NCBI RefSeq assembly: GCF_007845645.1
Contig: NZ_VCQV01000017.1
Location: forward strand, 38,734 to 102,733
Direction of reading: 5' to 3'
DNA length: 64,000 bases
Source of the DNA: Leekyejoonella antrihumi
GTDB taxonomy: Bacteria > Actinomycetota > Actinomycetes > Actinomycetales > Dermatophilaceae
Numbering within the stretch: the stretch's first letter is position 1; each line of letters opens with the position of its first letter. Below, piece after piece: positions 50,962-59,513 of the stretch. A program made the position numbers and the translations under genes. Below the pieces are notes generated by a model. The model saw only the letters and a list, made by a program, of their open reading frames with translations, ran no database searches and was not told where the DNA came from.

Positions 50962-51653
50962 GCACCAGTCCGATCCGGGTCGTGGTGGTCGATGACGACT
51001 ACCGGGTGGCAGGCATTCACGCCGCAATGGTCGGACGGGTTCCGGGCTTCGAAATGGTCGGCACTGCGCACACCGCGCAGCATGCGCTGTCCCTCGTGCG
51101 GGCCGACCGCCCCCAGCTGGTGCTGATGGACATCTATCTTCCCGACGGCAGCGGCCTGGATGTCGTCCGGACGCTGCGTGGCGAGCCGCACGCGCCCGAT
51201 GTCATGGTGATCTCGGCTGCTCGCGATGTCACCGCCGTGCGACAGGCAATGCAGCTTGGTGCCGTCTATTACCTTGTCAAGCCCTTCGGCTTCACCGCCC
51301 TGGCCGAGCAGCTCATGGCCTACCAGCGCCTGCAGCGGCACCTCGCCGAAATCAATGGCGAAGCGGCCCAGACCGACGTCGACACGCTCTTCGGAGCGCT
51401 GCGACCGCCGTCGATGCCCCAGGCACGACTGGCGAAGGGCCACTCTGCACCCACTCTCGAACTGGTGCAGGGCGCCGTCCGGGCCAGCGGCTCCGATATC
51501 TCGGCATCCGAGGTGGCGTCGGCCGTCGGCATCAGCCGGGCCACTGCGCAGCGTTACCTGAACTATCTGGAGCAGCAGGGCGTGGTCCGGCTGCAGCTGA
51601 AATATGGATCGGCCGGACGACCCGAGCATCGCTATCGACTGTTCGACCGCTGA
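50958..51653 (+). CDS. Response regulator, CitB/DctR type
   Basis: A 231-residue regulator. The receiver domain has the acidic pair in VVVVDDDYRVAG, the phosphoacceptor Asp in LVLMDIYLPDGSGLD and Lys in VYYLVKPFGF. The C-terminal part holds a helix-turn-helix (ISASEVASAVGISRATAQRYL, then YLEQQGVVRLQLKYG). It overlaps the kinase stop by four bases (ATGA). It likely activates the divergent ABC importer genes, as inferred from arrangement. Confidence 0.93.
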   Translation: MSTSPIRVVVVDDDYRVAGIHAAMVGRVPGFEMVGTAHTAQHALSLVRADRPQLVLMDIYLPDGSGLDVVRTLRGEPHAPDVMVISAARDVTAVRQAMQLGAVYYLVKPFGFTALAEQLMAYQRLQRHLAEINGEAAQTDVDTLFGALRPPSMPQARLAKGHSAPTLELVQGAVRASGSDISASEVASAVGISRATAQRYLNYLEQQGVVRLQLKYGSAGRPEHRYRLFDR

Positions 51654-51697
51654 CACCAGAAGCGAGCTGCGACAGAAAGGAAACGTCGTATCGACGA

Positions 51698-51729
51698 TTT
51701 GCTCGGCCGAGCCTGCGAAGCCGGGCAAA
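51698..51729 (-). terminator. Probable terminator of tmRNA
   Basis: On the minus strand TTTGCCCGGC and GCCGAGCAAA pair with one G-T and a 12-base loop, 40 bp past the tmRNA 3' end. Confidence 0.55.
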
Positions 51730-51768
51730 GGAGGAGATGCGACCAAAAAGAACGGTGTGACGTGCCGG

Positions 51769-52136
51769 TGGTGGAGGTGGCGGGAATCGAACCCGCGTCC
51801 GCTAACCACGAAGCAAGGCTTCTCCGGGTGCAGTGCGCTATGGATTTTCTCGGCCCCAGGGCTCGCGCGCACACGTTCCCAGACAGGCCCAGTCGAGTAA
51901 GAGTCCCGTGCCGCCCCTCGACGTGACGACACAGCAAGCTTCCTAGCTGACGCCAGACACTGGGACGAAAGCTAGCCCAGGCTGACGGACTTCGAGGCTC
52001 GCTTAGGCAGCGAGGGCGAAGTCGGTGCGCGTTGAGTTGGCACCTATGGGTTTTGCACGGGGCGTTATCGAGATAACCGTGCATCCTCGACCCGCTTCCC
52101 TTACAACGGCGATCAACGTCGAAACCGATCACCCCC
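51769..52136 (-). ncRNA. ssrA: tmRNA (SsrA)
   Basis: A 368-nt transfer-messenger RNA. The 5' end is GGGGGTGATCGGTTTCGACG. The 3' end is GGACGCGGGTTCGATTCCCG followed by CCACCTCCACCA, which forms the T-arm and the acceptor stem (GGGGGTG pairs with CACCTCC, one G-T) with an encoded CCA. The tag frame at 52041-52003 reads ANSTRTDFALAA then TAA, ending in the ALAA degron recognised by Clp proteases. It rescues stalled ribosomes together with SmpB, which is not in this window. Pseudoknot regions occupy the middle of the molecule. Confidence 0.96.
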
Positions 52137-52243
52137 AGGCTGCGGGCACGTCACACTGTTCAGTTGTGTCGCATCTCCTCTTGCGCCTCGGCCGATCCAG
52201 TCGTGCCGAGCCCGTTGGGCCATGCAAGGCCCAACCCTACTGC

Positions 52244-52292
52244 TTGAACGCACCACCTCGCGAGTTCATTCCTCGCGTGGTGGTGCGTTCAA
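52244..52292 (-). terminator. Terminator after the methyltransferase gene
   Basis: A 21-bp stem with one mismatch (TTGAACGCACCACCTCGCGAG against its complement) and a 7-base loop begins at the methyltransferase stop. It separates the lipid operon from tmRNA. Confidence 0.78.
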
Positions 52293-52296
52293 CCGG

Positions 52297-53574
52297 TCAG
52301 ACGCCAAAGTCGTAACGCAACGGGTAGGTCCCCTGCCCGGACGGCGCGATCTTCTCGCCCAGCACTTGGTGCAGCTGGATGTGGTTGCGCTCGAAACCGA
52401 TCGACGACCCGGCCAGGTAGAGACCCCAGATCTTGGCCGTGGGCAGCCCGGCCTCGCGCACACAGGCGTCCCAGTTCGCGCTCAGGTTCTTGCACCAGGC
52501 GCGGCAGGTCTTCGCGTAGTGCTCACGCAGGTCCTCCGCGTGCCGGATCTCGAAGCCCTCATCCTGCATCGCCGAGATGACGGTTCCTACCCCGGTGATC
52601 TCCCCATCGGGGAAGACGTACCGGTCGATGAAGCCGCCACGCGTAAGCCCCGGCGCCTTGGTGTCGGGTCGGGTGATGCAGTGGTTGAGCAGGCGTCCGC
52701 CCTCGCGCAGCCTGCTGTAGAGGAAACCGAAGTAGGCGGGATAGTTCTTCACTCCGATGTGCTCGGTGAGGCCGATCGAGCTGACCGCATCGAAGCCACC
52801 CTCGGTGACGTCGCGGTAGTCCTGGTGGCGCACCTCGGCGCGATCGTCCAGGCCGTCGGCCTTGATCTTCTGCGCCGCCCAGTGCGCCTGCTCCGCCGAA
52901 AGGGTCACCCCGAGCGCGGTCACTCCATAGTTCTCGACCGCGTGCCGCACCATTCCACCCCAGCCACAGCCGACATCCAGCAGTCGCATACCCGGCTTGA
53001 GCCCGATCTTCTTGCAGACCAGGTCGTACTTGTGCGCCTGTGCCTCCTCGAGCGTGGACCTCTCTGTCGGATAGCAGGCGCACGTGTAGGTCATCGACGG
53101 CCCGAGTGCCATCTCGTAGAACTCGTTGCTGACGTCGTAGTGATGGTGGATTGCCTCGGCATCGCGCTTCCGCGAGTGCCGCAGGCCTTCCACCGCGCGC
53201 CGCCAGGTCGGCAGGGCCTCCTGCGTGGGCAGCGCCGGAGGCAGCAGGCTGCTCAGGCCGATGGACCGCAGGATCTCGACGACCTCCCCTGGAGACGGGC
53301 GTAGCGGGTTGAAGTCGTCCAGGAACAGGGTGAGGAAGTCGTACGGGTCCCCCGGGTCGATCCCCTCGACCAGGAGGTCGCCCTGGATGTACGCCCGCGC
53401 AAGCCCGAGCTCACCGGGGGCCGTCGCGAGATAGCGCAGCCCGCGCTCGTTCGTGATGTTGAGCCCGACCTTCGCCGTTGAGTTGCCACCCGTCGACCCG
53501 TCATACGCCGTGACCCGGAACGGCACATCCGTTCCGAGCACGCGATCGGAGATCTCACCGATGCTGAGCGTCAT
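52297..53574 (-). CDS. SAM-dependent fatty-acyl methyltransferase (cyclopropane-synthase family; TmsB/BfaB-like)
   Basis: A 425-residue enzyme of the mycolic/cyclopropane synthase family. The SAM motif is GMRLLDVGCGWGGMVRHAVE, preceded by HYDVSNEFYEMALGPSMTYTCA and followed by GVTLSAEQAHWA, SIGLTEHIGVKNYPAYFGF and GGRLLNHCITRP. Its ATG overlaps the stop of the FAD enzyme gene. The FAD-enzyme/methyltransferase pair matches the actinobacterial system in which oleoyl chains are methylated to 10-methylene and then reduced to 10-methylstearate (tuberculostearate). Assignment rests on family plus pairing. Confidence 0.87.
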   Translation of the reverse strand: MTLSIGEISDRVLGTDVPFRVTAYDGSTGGNSTAKVGLNITNERGLRYLATAPGELGLARAYIQGDLLVEGIDPGDPYDFLTLFLDDFNPLRPSPGEVVEILRSIGLSSLLPPALPTQEALPTWRRAVEGLRHSRKRDAEAIHHHYDVSNEFYEMALGPSMTYTCACYPTERSTLEEAQAHKYDLVCKKIGLKPGMRLLDVGCGWGGMVRHAVENYGVTALGVTLSAEQAHWAAQKIKADGLDDRAEVRHQDYRDVTEGGFDAVSSIGLTEHIGVKNYPAYFGFLYSRLREGGRLLNHCITRPDTKAPGLTRGGFIDRYVFPDGEITGVGTVISAMQDEGFEIRHAEDLREHYAKTCRAWCKNLSANWDACVREAGLPTAKIWGLYLAGSSIGFERNHIQLHQVLGEKIAPSGQGTYPLRYDFGV

Positions 53575-54962
53575 CGCCGCTTCACCGCCTTCGTGTAGAG
53601 GTCCGGCAGTCGGCCGTCGGGGTCGTACCGGTCCTTGATGGTGTGGTAGGTCCGGCCGCCATACAACGACCAGAACGTCTCTTCTTCGTAGTAGACATCG
53701 CTGTAGAGCGATTTATGCCCATCGAGCTCGTGAACCACTCGCTCGATCTTGCGGTTGACGTCGCCGTCCTGCGCGCCTGGCACAATCTCGACCGTCGACC
53801 AGAAGCCGACGTTGACATACTGCCTGCCCACTTGCAGTGGGTAGAGCGGCCAGGGCTGAGTCCCGTGGTCCTGATCGCGGACCGCTAGCGGACACAACCA
53901 AATCGGCTCGATCGGCACCTCCTTGAGGAACCAGCGGAGGTACTCCTCCGTGCGCTCGAGCGGCAGCTCGACATCCTGAATGACCCGCTCCCTCGGACGC
54001 TTACCTCGGCGAGCGTCCACAGCGGCCATCCAGCCGTGCCGCGTCTCGAAGCGGATGACCTTGCTGTAGACGTCGCTGCGCAGGTAGCGCCTGGGCACCA
54101 GCCGGCGGAACTTGAGGTTCTGCAGCCCCAGTGCGCGGTTGCACCAGAACCAGTCGGTGTCCCAACGCCAGATGTAGTCCCGAATCGTCAGGTAGTCCTC
54201 GGTGCGCTGCTGAATCGAACGGTAGAAGACCTGCTGGCCCGTGTAGTCCGAGGTGTACGGCGCGCTGTCGACGAAGTGGCCGAGCACGAGGAAGCCCTCC
54301 TGCTCCGAAAACACCACCCCATCAACGAAGTCGACTGGTTCGTCATCGTGCTGACGGGTAGCGAGCACGGCCTCCAGGCCGGCAACCAGGTCGGCCACAT
54401 CGGTGAAGCGCACATGCCGAAGGTGGACGTAAGGCTTCACCTCCTCGAGATCGATCTTGATGCGCACCGAGTAGCCCAGAGAGCCGTACGAGTTCGGGAA
54501 GGTTCGAAAGAGGTCGGCATGTTCACCATCCGGCGTCGCGGTGACGATCTGACCGGATCCGGTCAGCACGTCGAGCTCACGCACGGACTCGTGCGGCAGA
54601 CCGTTGCGGAACGACGTCGACTCGATGCCCAGCCCGGTCACTGCCCCACCGAGCGTGATGGTGCGCAGTTGCGGCACCACCTGCGGCATCAGTCCATGCG
54701 GAAGCGTGGCATCGACCAGGTCCTCGTAGGTGGTCATCCCCTGCACATCGGCGGTACGGGCCTCAGCGTCGACCTCGATCACGCCGTGCAGCCGCGACAC
54801 GTCCAAGCCGGGACGCGAGGCCTTCTCGCGCGGCCGGAACAGGTTGGACGTCTTCTTCGCGAGGCGCACCGGCTCTCCCGCAGGTATGCCGGTCAGCTGG
54901 CGCTGTAGATCGGCCACCGCCTCGCGGTGCGCCGCCCAGCCGACGATGTGCTCCTGCACCAT
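53571..54962 (-). CDS. FAD-binding oxidoreductase (TmsA/BfaA-like, DHCR24 family)
   Basis: A 463-residue flavoenzyme. The FAD-binding PCMH domain spans residues 35-190 (HGVIEVDAEARTADVQGMTTYEDLVDA in segments, then PHGLMPQVVPQLRTITLGG and GLGIESTSFRNGLPHESV). The C-terminal part resembles delta-24-sterol reductases (HGWMAAVDARRGKRPRE, PIWLCPLAVRDQ, YVNVGFWSTVEI, DVYYEEETFWSLYGG). It probably reduces the 10-methylene acyl product of the methyltransferase. It is the first gene of the two-gene operon, and the region upstream holds the TetR palindrome at 55121. Confidence 0.87.
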   Translation of the reverse strand: MVQEHIVGWAAHREAVADLQRQLTGIPAGEPVRLAKKTSNLFRPREKASRPGLDVSRLHGVIEVDAEARTADVQGMTTYEDLVDATLPHGLMPQVVPQLRTITLGGAVTGLGIESTSFRNGLPHESVRELDVLTGSGQIVTATPDGEHADLFRTFPNSYGSLGYSVRIKIDLEEVKPYVHLRHVRFTDVADLVAGLEAVLATRQHDDEPVDFVDGVVFSEQEGFLVLGHFVDSAPYTSDYTGQQVFYRSIQQRTEDYLTIRDYIWRWDTDWFWCNRALGLQNLKFRRLVPRRYLRSDVYSKVIRFETRHGWMAAVDARRGKRPRERVIQDVELPLERTEEYLRWFLKEVPIEPIWLCPLAVRDQDHGTQPWPLYPLQVGRQYVNVGFWSTVEIVPGAQDGDVNRKIERVVHELDGHKSLYSDVYYEEETFWSLYGGRTYHTIKDRYDPDGRLPDLYTKAVKRR

Positions 54963-55120
54963 GTGGACTGCCTTTCGATCGTGATCACAGTTCTCGCCCC
55001 AACACCGGTGCTCATAGTCATCCTATGCAATACCGGCGACGGCGCACAGCCTGACCCAAGATTTATACGCTACCGGCAACGGACTTGTGCATCGGCCACG
55101 ACCGGCGTAGATTTCGATGA

Positions 55121-55137
55121 AACGAAACAGTTTCGTT
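55121..55137. promoter_or_regulatory. TetR operator palindrome
   Basis: AACGAAACAGTTTCGTT is a perfect palindrome with 8-bp arms around one A, 42 bp before the tetR start and 160 bp before the divergent FAD-oxidoreductase start. It is typical of TetR-family sites. It should autoregulate tetR and may also affect the lipid operon. Confidence 0.78.
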
Positions 55138-55178
55138 CCATTCGTGGCCCAGGCGGCGGATGATCACCGAGGAGAAGT

Positions 55179-55805
55179 ATGAGTGCGCAGGAGCCGGACG
55201 GCGGCGGAGCGGGCAAGCGGCGCGTCGTCGGCGACCGCGAGCGCGAGATCTACGCCGGAGCGATCGAGGTGCTGCTCGAGGTCGGATACGACCGGCTCAC
55301 CTTCGATGCTGTGGCTGCACACGTCCGGGCAAGCAAGGCGACGCTCTACCGCAAGTGGCCGACCAAGGCAGATCTTGTGGTGCAGGCGGTCGAGGAGATG
55401 GCTTGCCCGCTAAGGGATTCCGATGAACTTCCCGACATGGGAAATCTGCGATCGGACCTGGAGTGCCACTTCTGCGAGGGCGCAGAGAATGACCAGATGC
55501 CGGCGGTGATCGCCGCCGTGCTCCCGGCGTTCCACCGGGACCCCGAGCTCACCTGCGCGTTCAACACCCATTTCATCGAACCCCGCAGGGATGCACTGCA
55601 CACTCTGCTCGTCCGCGCCCAGGAACGCGGCGAGATCGGCTCCGACGCCGACCTCGTGCTGTTGTCCCAGGTGCTACCGGCCATGAAGTTCGCACACGTC
55701 ATGGACCACCAGGAACCACCAAACCGAGAATTCATCCTCGCCGTGCTGGACGACATCCTGATGCCCGCCTGCCGGGCCACCCTGGAGCCAGCCACGGTCC
55801 TTTAG
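55179..55805 (+). CDS. TetR family transcriptional regulator
   Basis: A 208-residue regulator. The N-terminal HTH is REREIYAGAIEVLLEVGYDRL, TFDAVAAHVRASKATLYRKW and PTKADLVVQAVEEM; the C-terminal domain is the TetR_C ligand-binding type. The start ATG at 55179 follows GAGGAGAAGT. A hairpin follows and then the DHA2 exporter gene in the same direction. It probably represses that exporter in response to a drug or lipid. Confidence 0.92.
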   Translation: MSAQEPDGGGAGKRRVVGDREREIYAGAIEVLLEVGYDRLTFDAVAAHVRASKATLYRKWPTKADLVVQAVEEMACPLRDSDELPDMGNLRSDLECHFCEGAENDQMPAVIAAVLPAFHRDPELTCAFNTHFIEPRRDALHTLLVRAQERGEIGSDADLVLLSQVLPAMKFAHVMDHQEPPNREFILAVLDDILMPACRATLEPATVL

Positions 55806-55809
55806 GACA

Positions 55810-55839
55810 ACAACGGTCCGTATGCCCTGGGACCGTTGT
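55810..55839 (+). terminator. Hairpin between tetR and the exporter gene
   Basis: A perfect 10-bp stem (ACAACGGTCC and GGACCGTTGT) with a 10-base loop lies 4 bp after the tetR stop. It could terminate or attenuate read-through into the exporter. Confidence 0.65.
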
Positions 55840-55932
55840 GTCTGAAATACGCACCACCTCGCACTGACGGTGACCTGTCGCCGCCAGGTCGATACCGCAC
55901 GCCTACATTCGCTCTCGAAAGGAATTACTGCC

Positions 55933-57498
55933 ATGTCGACAGTCGTCGAAAAGGCAGCCGGCGAGAAGGCCGCTCGTGGTTCCAGCCACCTCGGACTTGC
56001 TCTCGTCGTCATCGCCTGCGCGCAGTTGATGATCGTGCTCGATGCCACGATCGTGAACATCGCGCTCCCCCACATCCAGACGGATCTGGGATTCTCCGAC
56101 AGCGGTCGCCAGTGGGTCGTCACGGCCTACGCGCTCTCGCTCGGAAGCCTGCTCCTGCTGGGCGGTCGCCTCGGCGACCTGGTCGGTCGCCGCAGGATGT
56201 TCGTCCTCGGCGTGATGATCTTCGCGCTCGCCTCGCTCCTGGGTGGCATTGCCCCCAGCCCGATGCTGCTCATCGCGGCTCGCATTCTGCAGGGTGCCGG
56301 CGCGGCCCTGGCCTCACCGGCCGCACTGGCGCTGATCAACACGACCTTTCCTGCCGGCAAACCGCGCAACCGGGCCATGGCGGTGTATGCCGCGATGTCC
56401 GGCGCGGGTGCGGCCATCGGCCTGATCCTCGGCGGTGCTCTCACCGAGGCCGACTGGCGCTGGACGTTCTTCATCAACGTCCCGATCGGCCTGTTCGCCG
56501 CCATGCTCGCCCCACGCGTGCTGGTCGAGTCCGAAGGCAACGACGGGACGCTCGACCTGCCGGGCGCCGTGACCGGCACCGTCGGCCTGTTCGGCCTCGT
56601 CTACGGCCTGTCGCATGCCGCCCAGCAGGGTGCGAGCTGGGGAGACTTCCTGACGCTGGTCCCGCTCATCGGCGGGGTCATCGTGCTCGGCCTCTTCGTG
56701 ATCGCGGAGTCGCGGGCCAAGCACCCGCTCCTGCCGCTGCGCATCCTCACGGACCGCAACCGCGCGGTCAGCCTGTTCACCATGCTGCTGGTGGGCGCCG
56801 GCATGTTTGCCCTGTTCTTCTTCCTCGGCCTCTACATCCAGCAGGTGCTGGGCTACTCGCCGATGAAGTCGGGCATCGCGTTCCTGCCGTTCAGCGCAGG
56901 TATGATCGCCTCCGCAGGAGTTGCGTCCAACCTGGTGAGCCGCGTCGACCCACGCTGGATCTCCGGCGTCGGCGGCATCCTGACAACTATCGCGCTGTGG
57001 GGCTTCACCCATCTCACCGTCGACAGCGGTTACGCCTCGCACCTGCTGCCCTGGATCCTGGTCATGTCGTTCGGCATGGGTCTGCTGTTCATCCCGCTGA
57101 CGCTCACCGCGACCGCGCGGATCGACAAGAACGACTCGGGTGCCGCGGCATCCGCGCTCAACACCGCCCAGCAGATCGGTGGCGCGGTAGGCATCGCTGC
57201 GCTGTCGACCGTGTTCTCTCATGCGGCGACCGGCAAGAGCCGGGACCTGGTGGCCATGGTGACCAGGCAGGCCGCGGCACACGGTCAGGCGATGCCGCAG
57301 ACGGCAGCCGGCAAGGCCGCAGCCATGAAACAGTTCCAGGCCCAGTTCGGTGGTCAGATCCAGACCTACGCGTCAACTCAGGCGTTCTGGGTCGCCGCCG
57401 CCATGGTCCTGGTCGGCGCCATCGCGACCCTGCTGCTGCTCAGCGTGAAGCACGAGGAGCTTGCCACGGACAATGCCTCGGGGGCACCGGTGAGCTGA
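55933..57498 (+). CDS. DHA2-type MFS drug exporter (EmrB/QacA family)
   Basis: A 521-residue exporter with 14 predicted helices. The N-terminus is LVVIACAQLMIVLDATIVNIAL, with motif C-like WVVTAYALSLGSLLLLGGRLGD, the A-loop LVGRRRMFVLGVMIF and AARILQGAGAALASPAAL. The start ATG at 55933 (MSTVVEKAAGEK) follows GAAAGGA. It lies downstream of the TetR gene and probably exports a hydrophobic toxic compound by proton antiport. A very strong terminator follows. Confidence 0.9.
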   Translation: MSTVVEKAAGEKAARGSSHLGLALVVIACAQLMIVLDATIVNIALPHIQTDLGFSDSGRQWVVTAYALSLGSLLLLGGRLGDLVGRRRMFVLGVMIFALASLLGGIAPSPMLLIAARILQGAGAALASPAALALINTTFPAGKPRNRAMAVYAAMSGAGAAIGLILGGALTEADWRWTFFINVPIGLFAAMLAPRVLVESEGNDGTLDLPGAVTGTVGLFGLVYGLSHAAQQGASWGDFLTLVPLIGGVIVLGLFVIAESRAKHPLLPLRILTDRNRAVSLFTMLLVGAGMFALFFFLGLYIQQVLGYSPMKSGIAFLPFSAGMIASAGVASNLVSRVDPRWISGVGGILTTIALWGFTHLTVDSGYASHLLPWILVMSFGMGLLFIPLTLTATARIDKNDSGAAASALNTAQQIGGAVGIAALSTVFSHAATGKSRDLVAMVTRQAAAHGQAMPQTAAGKAAAMKQFQAQFGGQIQTYASTQAFWVAAAMVLVGAIATLLLLSVKHEELATDNASGAPVS

Positions 57499-57519
57499 CC
57501 TGGATCGATCAATGTCGGC

Positions 57520-57555
57520 GGCCCGGCTGGTGCGCACTCGCGCACCAGCCGGGCC
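57520..57555. terminator. Bidirectional terminator between exporter and molybdoenzyme genes
   Basis: A perfect 16-bp GC-rich stem (GGCCCGGCTGGTGCGC and its complement) and a 4-base loop lie between two convergent stops. Confidence 0.85.
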
Positions 57556-57584
57556 ATCCATCTTCCGACGCCCGCGGACAGCGG

Positions 57585-59345
57585 TCAGATGGACTGGCTG
57601 TATCCGTAGTACTCGTGGTCTTCGTTGTAGCCGCCGTACCCGCCGCCGATCTCGTCGAAGTGCGCGACGAATTCGACGCCCTTGATCCACTTGACCTGTT
57701 TGAAGCCAAGCTGGACCTCGTTGCGCAGGCGCAACGGGGCGCCATGCCCGTAGGTGAGGGGTTCGCCGTTGAACTCGTAGGCAAGCATGGCCAGCTCGCC
57801 TCGCATCTGGGCGATGGGGTGGGCGTCGTAGTAGATGCCGCCGTCGGAGCCTTCGGCAATGGAGTAGAACACGACCCATTTCGCGTCGGCGTGTGGCTGC
57901 GCCATCGCGAGGATGGTGCTCATCGACACCCCGCCCCACTTGGCGACACCCGACCAACCTTGGATGCAGTAGTGCTGAGTGATCTGCTCGTGGTGGGGCA
58001 GCGCGTGCAGGTCGGCCAGGCTCAGCTCCATTGGGTTGTCGACCAGCCCGTCGATCCGCAGCCGATAGTCCTCGAAACCATTGGCCATCAGGCGTGCGTA
58101 CTCCGGTGACTCGGGCCAGGTGCCGTTGTGCCAGAAGTAGTCGGAGATGTCGGCCTCGGTGTACTGGTTCGGGCTCAGGTTCACCTTCTCGAACCAGCGT
58201 TGGAACGGGCCGGCGACGGCGTTGCCGACGTTCTGCACGACCCTCGGGTGGCGCAGTGTGAACGGGCTGGCCGTGAACCAGGCGGCCAGGATGATGACGG
58301 CGCCGATCCCGAAGATCCCGACGCCGAGCCAGCCGTTCGAGTCGCGGGCGGCAAACATGGCGTTCAGGTTCTCCCGGGCACCGGTGACGAAGACCATCGT
58401 CACGTGCACGACGATGAAGAAGACGAACCACATCATGACCAGCGAGTGGATCGAGCGGGCCAGCTGGATGTGGAAGACCCTGCTGAACCGGTGGAACCGG
58501 GTCGACAGTGCCGGCGACATGCCCAGGCCGGTGATCAGGGCCAGCGGGGCGGCAATGAATACGGTGATGAAGTAGGCCAGAAGCTGCAGTCCGTTGTAGG
58601 CCACCCAGCCGTGGTTGGCGGGGAAGTTCAACGACAGGTACTGGATCATCACCGACAGCGCATCGGGAAAGACGCGCCAGCTCGTCGGCACCAGGCGCTG
58701 CCACTGCCCGGTGGCAAAGATCAGGATGAAGAAGACGACGCCGTTGACCAGCCAACCGATGTCGACGGTGAAGTGCCACCACCGGGCCAGTCCGATGGTG
58801 TGCCGAAGCCCGGGCAGACCGACGTGCTTGGGCAGATCGACCGAGTCCTGCTTGGCGGTCCACAGCGGGTCGTCAGGGGACTTGGGGCGCACCCGCATCC
58901 ACTCGTTGCCCGGGCGCGAGTGCCGGGTCCAGTAGAGGCGCGGGTGATCGACGAGGATCTGCCACCCGGACCGAATGATGAAGAACATGAACAGGATGTT
59001 CACGAAGTGCTGCAGATTCACCCACCACGGCATGCCCGGCTGCTCATCGGCCTGGGTCGGGGACGGGACGCCCGGGAAGTCGGCGATGAAGTGCTGGATC
59101 GACGGCATGGTGCGCAGCCCCTGCGCGACCGCCACCGCGATGAGCGCGACCGCGAACCCGATCGGGATCAGCCACAAGATGTTGAACCATCGGTCGCGCC
59201 CGACGCGGATCCGAGGCGCTATCGCGTGCTCGGAACCGATCGAGCCCGCCCAGGTGACCTTGTTGATGTGGTCCTCGCCGTGGGACAACTCGCCGCGAAA
59301 CTCCGACGGTTGCGGGGCGGGCGGCTTCTTGGACACCTGGGTCAC
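57585..59345 (-). CDS. Cytochrome b561-like membrane domain fused to a sulfite-oxidase-type molybdopterin domain
   Basis: A 586-residue protein with a GTG start. Residues 45-370 carry several membrane helices of a cytochrome b type with candidate haem histidines (WWVNLQHFVNILFMFF, ARWWHFTVDIGWLVNGV, FHIQLARSIHSLVMMWFV). Residues about 410-586 match the Moco-binding domain of the SUOX/MsrP family: RLRIDGLVDNPMELSLADL, the molybdenum Cys in ITQHYCIQGWSGVAKWGGV and LAYEFNGEPLTYGHGAPLRL. No Tat signal is seen, so the side of the membrane on which the Moco domain lies is unclear. The substrate is unknown. It is divergent from a BlaI/M56 pair. Confidence 0.9.
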   Translation of the reverse strand: MTQVSKKPPAPQPSEFRGELSHGEDHINKVTWAGSIGSEHAIAPRIRVGRDRWFNILWLIPIGFAVALIAVAVAQGLRTMPSIQHFIADFPGVPSPTQADEQPGMPWWVNLQHFVNILFMFFIIRSGWQILVDHPRLYWTRHSRPGNEWMRVRPKSPDDPLWTAKQDSVDLPKHVGLPGLRHTIGLARWWHFTVDIGWLVNGVVFFILIFATGQWQRLVPTSWRVFPDALSVMIQYLSLNFPANHGWVAYNGLQLLAYFITVFIAAPLALITGLGMSPALSTRFHRFSRVFHIQLARSIHSLVMMWFVFFIVVHVTMVFVTGARENLNAMFAARDSNGWLGVGIFGIGAVIILAAWFTASPFTLRHPRVVQNVGNAVAGPFQRWFEKVNLSPNQYTEADISDYFWHNGTWPESPEYARLMANGFEDYRLRIDGLVDNPMELSLADLHALPHHEQITQHYCIQGWSGVAKWGGVSMSTILAMAQPHADAKWVVFYSIAEGSDGGIYYDAHPIAQMRGELAMLAYEFNGEPLTYGHGAPLRLRNEVQLGFKQVKWIKGVEFVAHFDEIGGGYGGYNEDHEYYGYSQSI

Positions 59346-59386
59346 GGTTGACTCCCTTGGAGTGGGCCTTACGGCCTGCCTGTTCT

Positions 59387-59401
59387 TCTACACGACGTAG
59401 A
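59387..59401. promoter_or_regulatory. BlaI-like operator 1
   Basis: TCTACACGACGTAGA has perfect 5-bp arms around ACGAC. It is the first of three TCTAC-N5-GTAGA sites between the molybdoenzyme and blaI-like genes, and lies 42 bp before the molybdoenzyme start. Confidence 0.75.
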
Positions 59402-59404
59402 CGA

Positions 59405-59421
59405 TTCTACGCTGCGTAGAA
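59405..59421. promoter_or_regulatory. BlaI-like operator 2
   Basis: TTCTACGCTGCGTAGAA is a palindrome with perfect 6-bp arms, 4 bp from operator 1. Confidence 0.75.
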
Positions 59422-59450
59422 GACCCCCGGGAGGGTCCGCAACGTGATCT

Positions 59451-59465
59451 TCTACACACTGTAGA
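59451..59465. promoter_or_regulatory. BlaI-like operator 3
   Basis: TCTACACACTGTAGA has the same arms and spacing and contains the TACA/TGTA core typical of BlaI and MecI sites. It lies about 49 bp before the blaI-like start. Confidence 0.78.
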
Positions 59466-59513
59466 CTCGCGTTAGGCGATCGGATCGATGCTGTTCGCGG
59501 ACGGAGGTGTGGC

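Noticed and set aside
51699..51926. Short frame reading VVEVAGIEPAS
   Set aside because: This is the well-known false protein produced by translating the complement of a tRNA-like 3' end; here it belongs to tmRNA.
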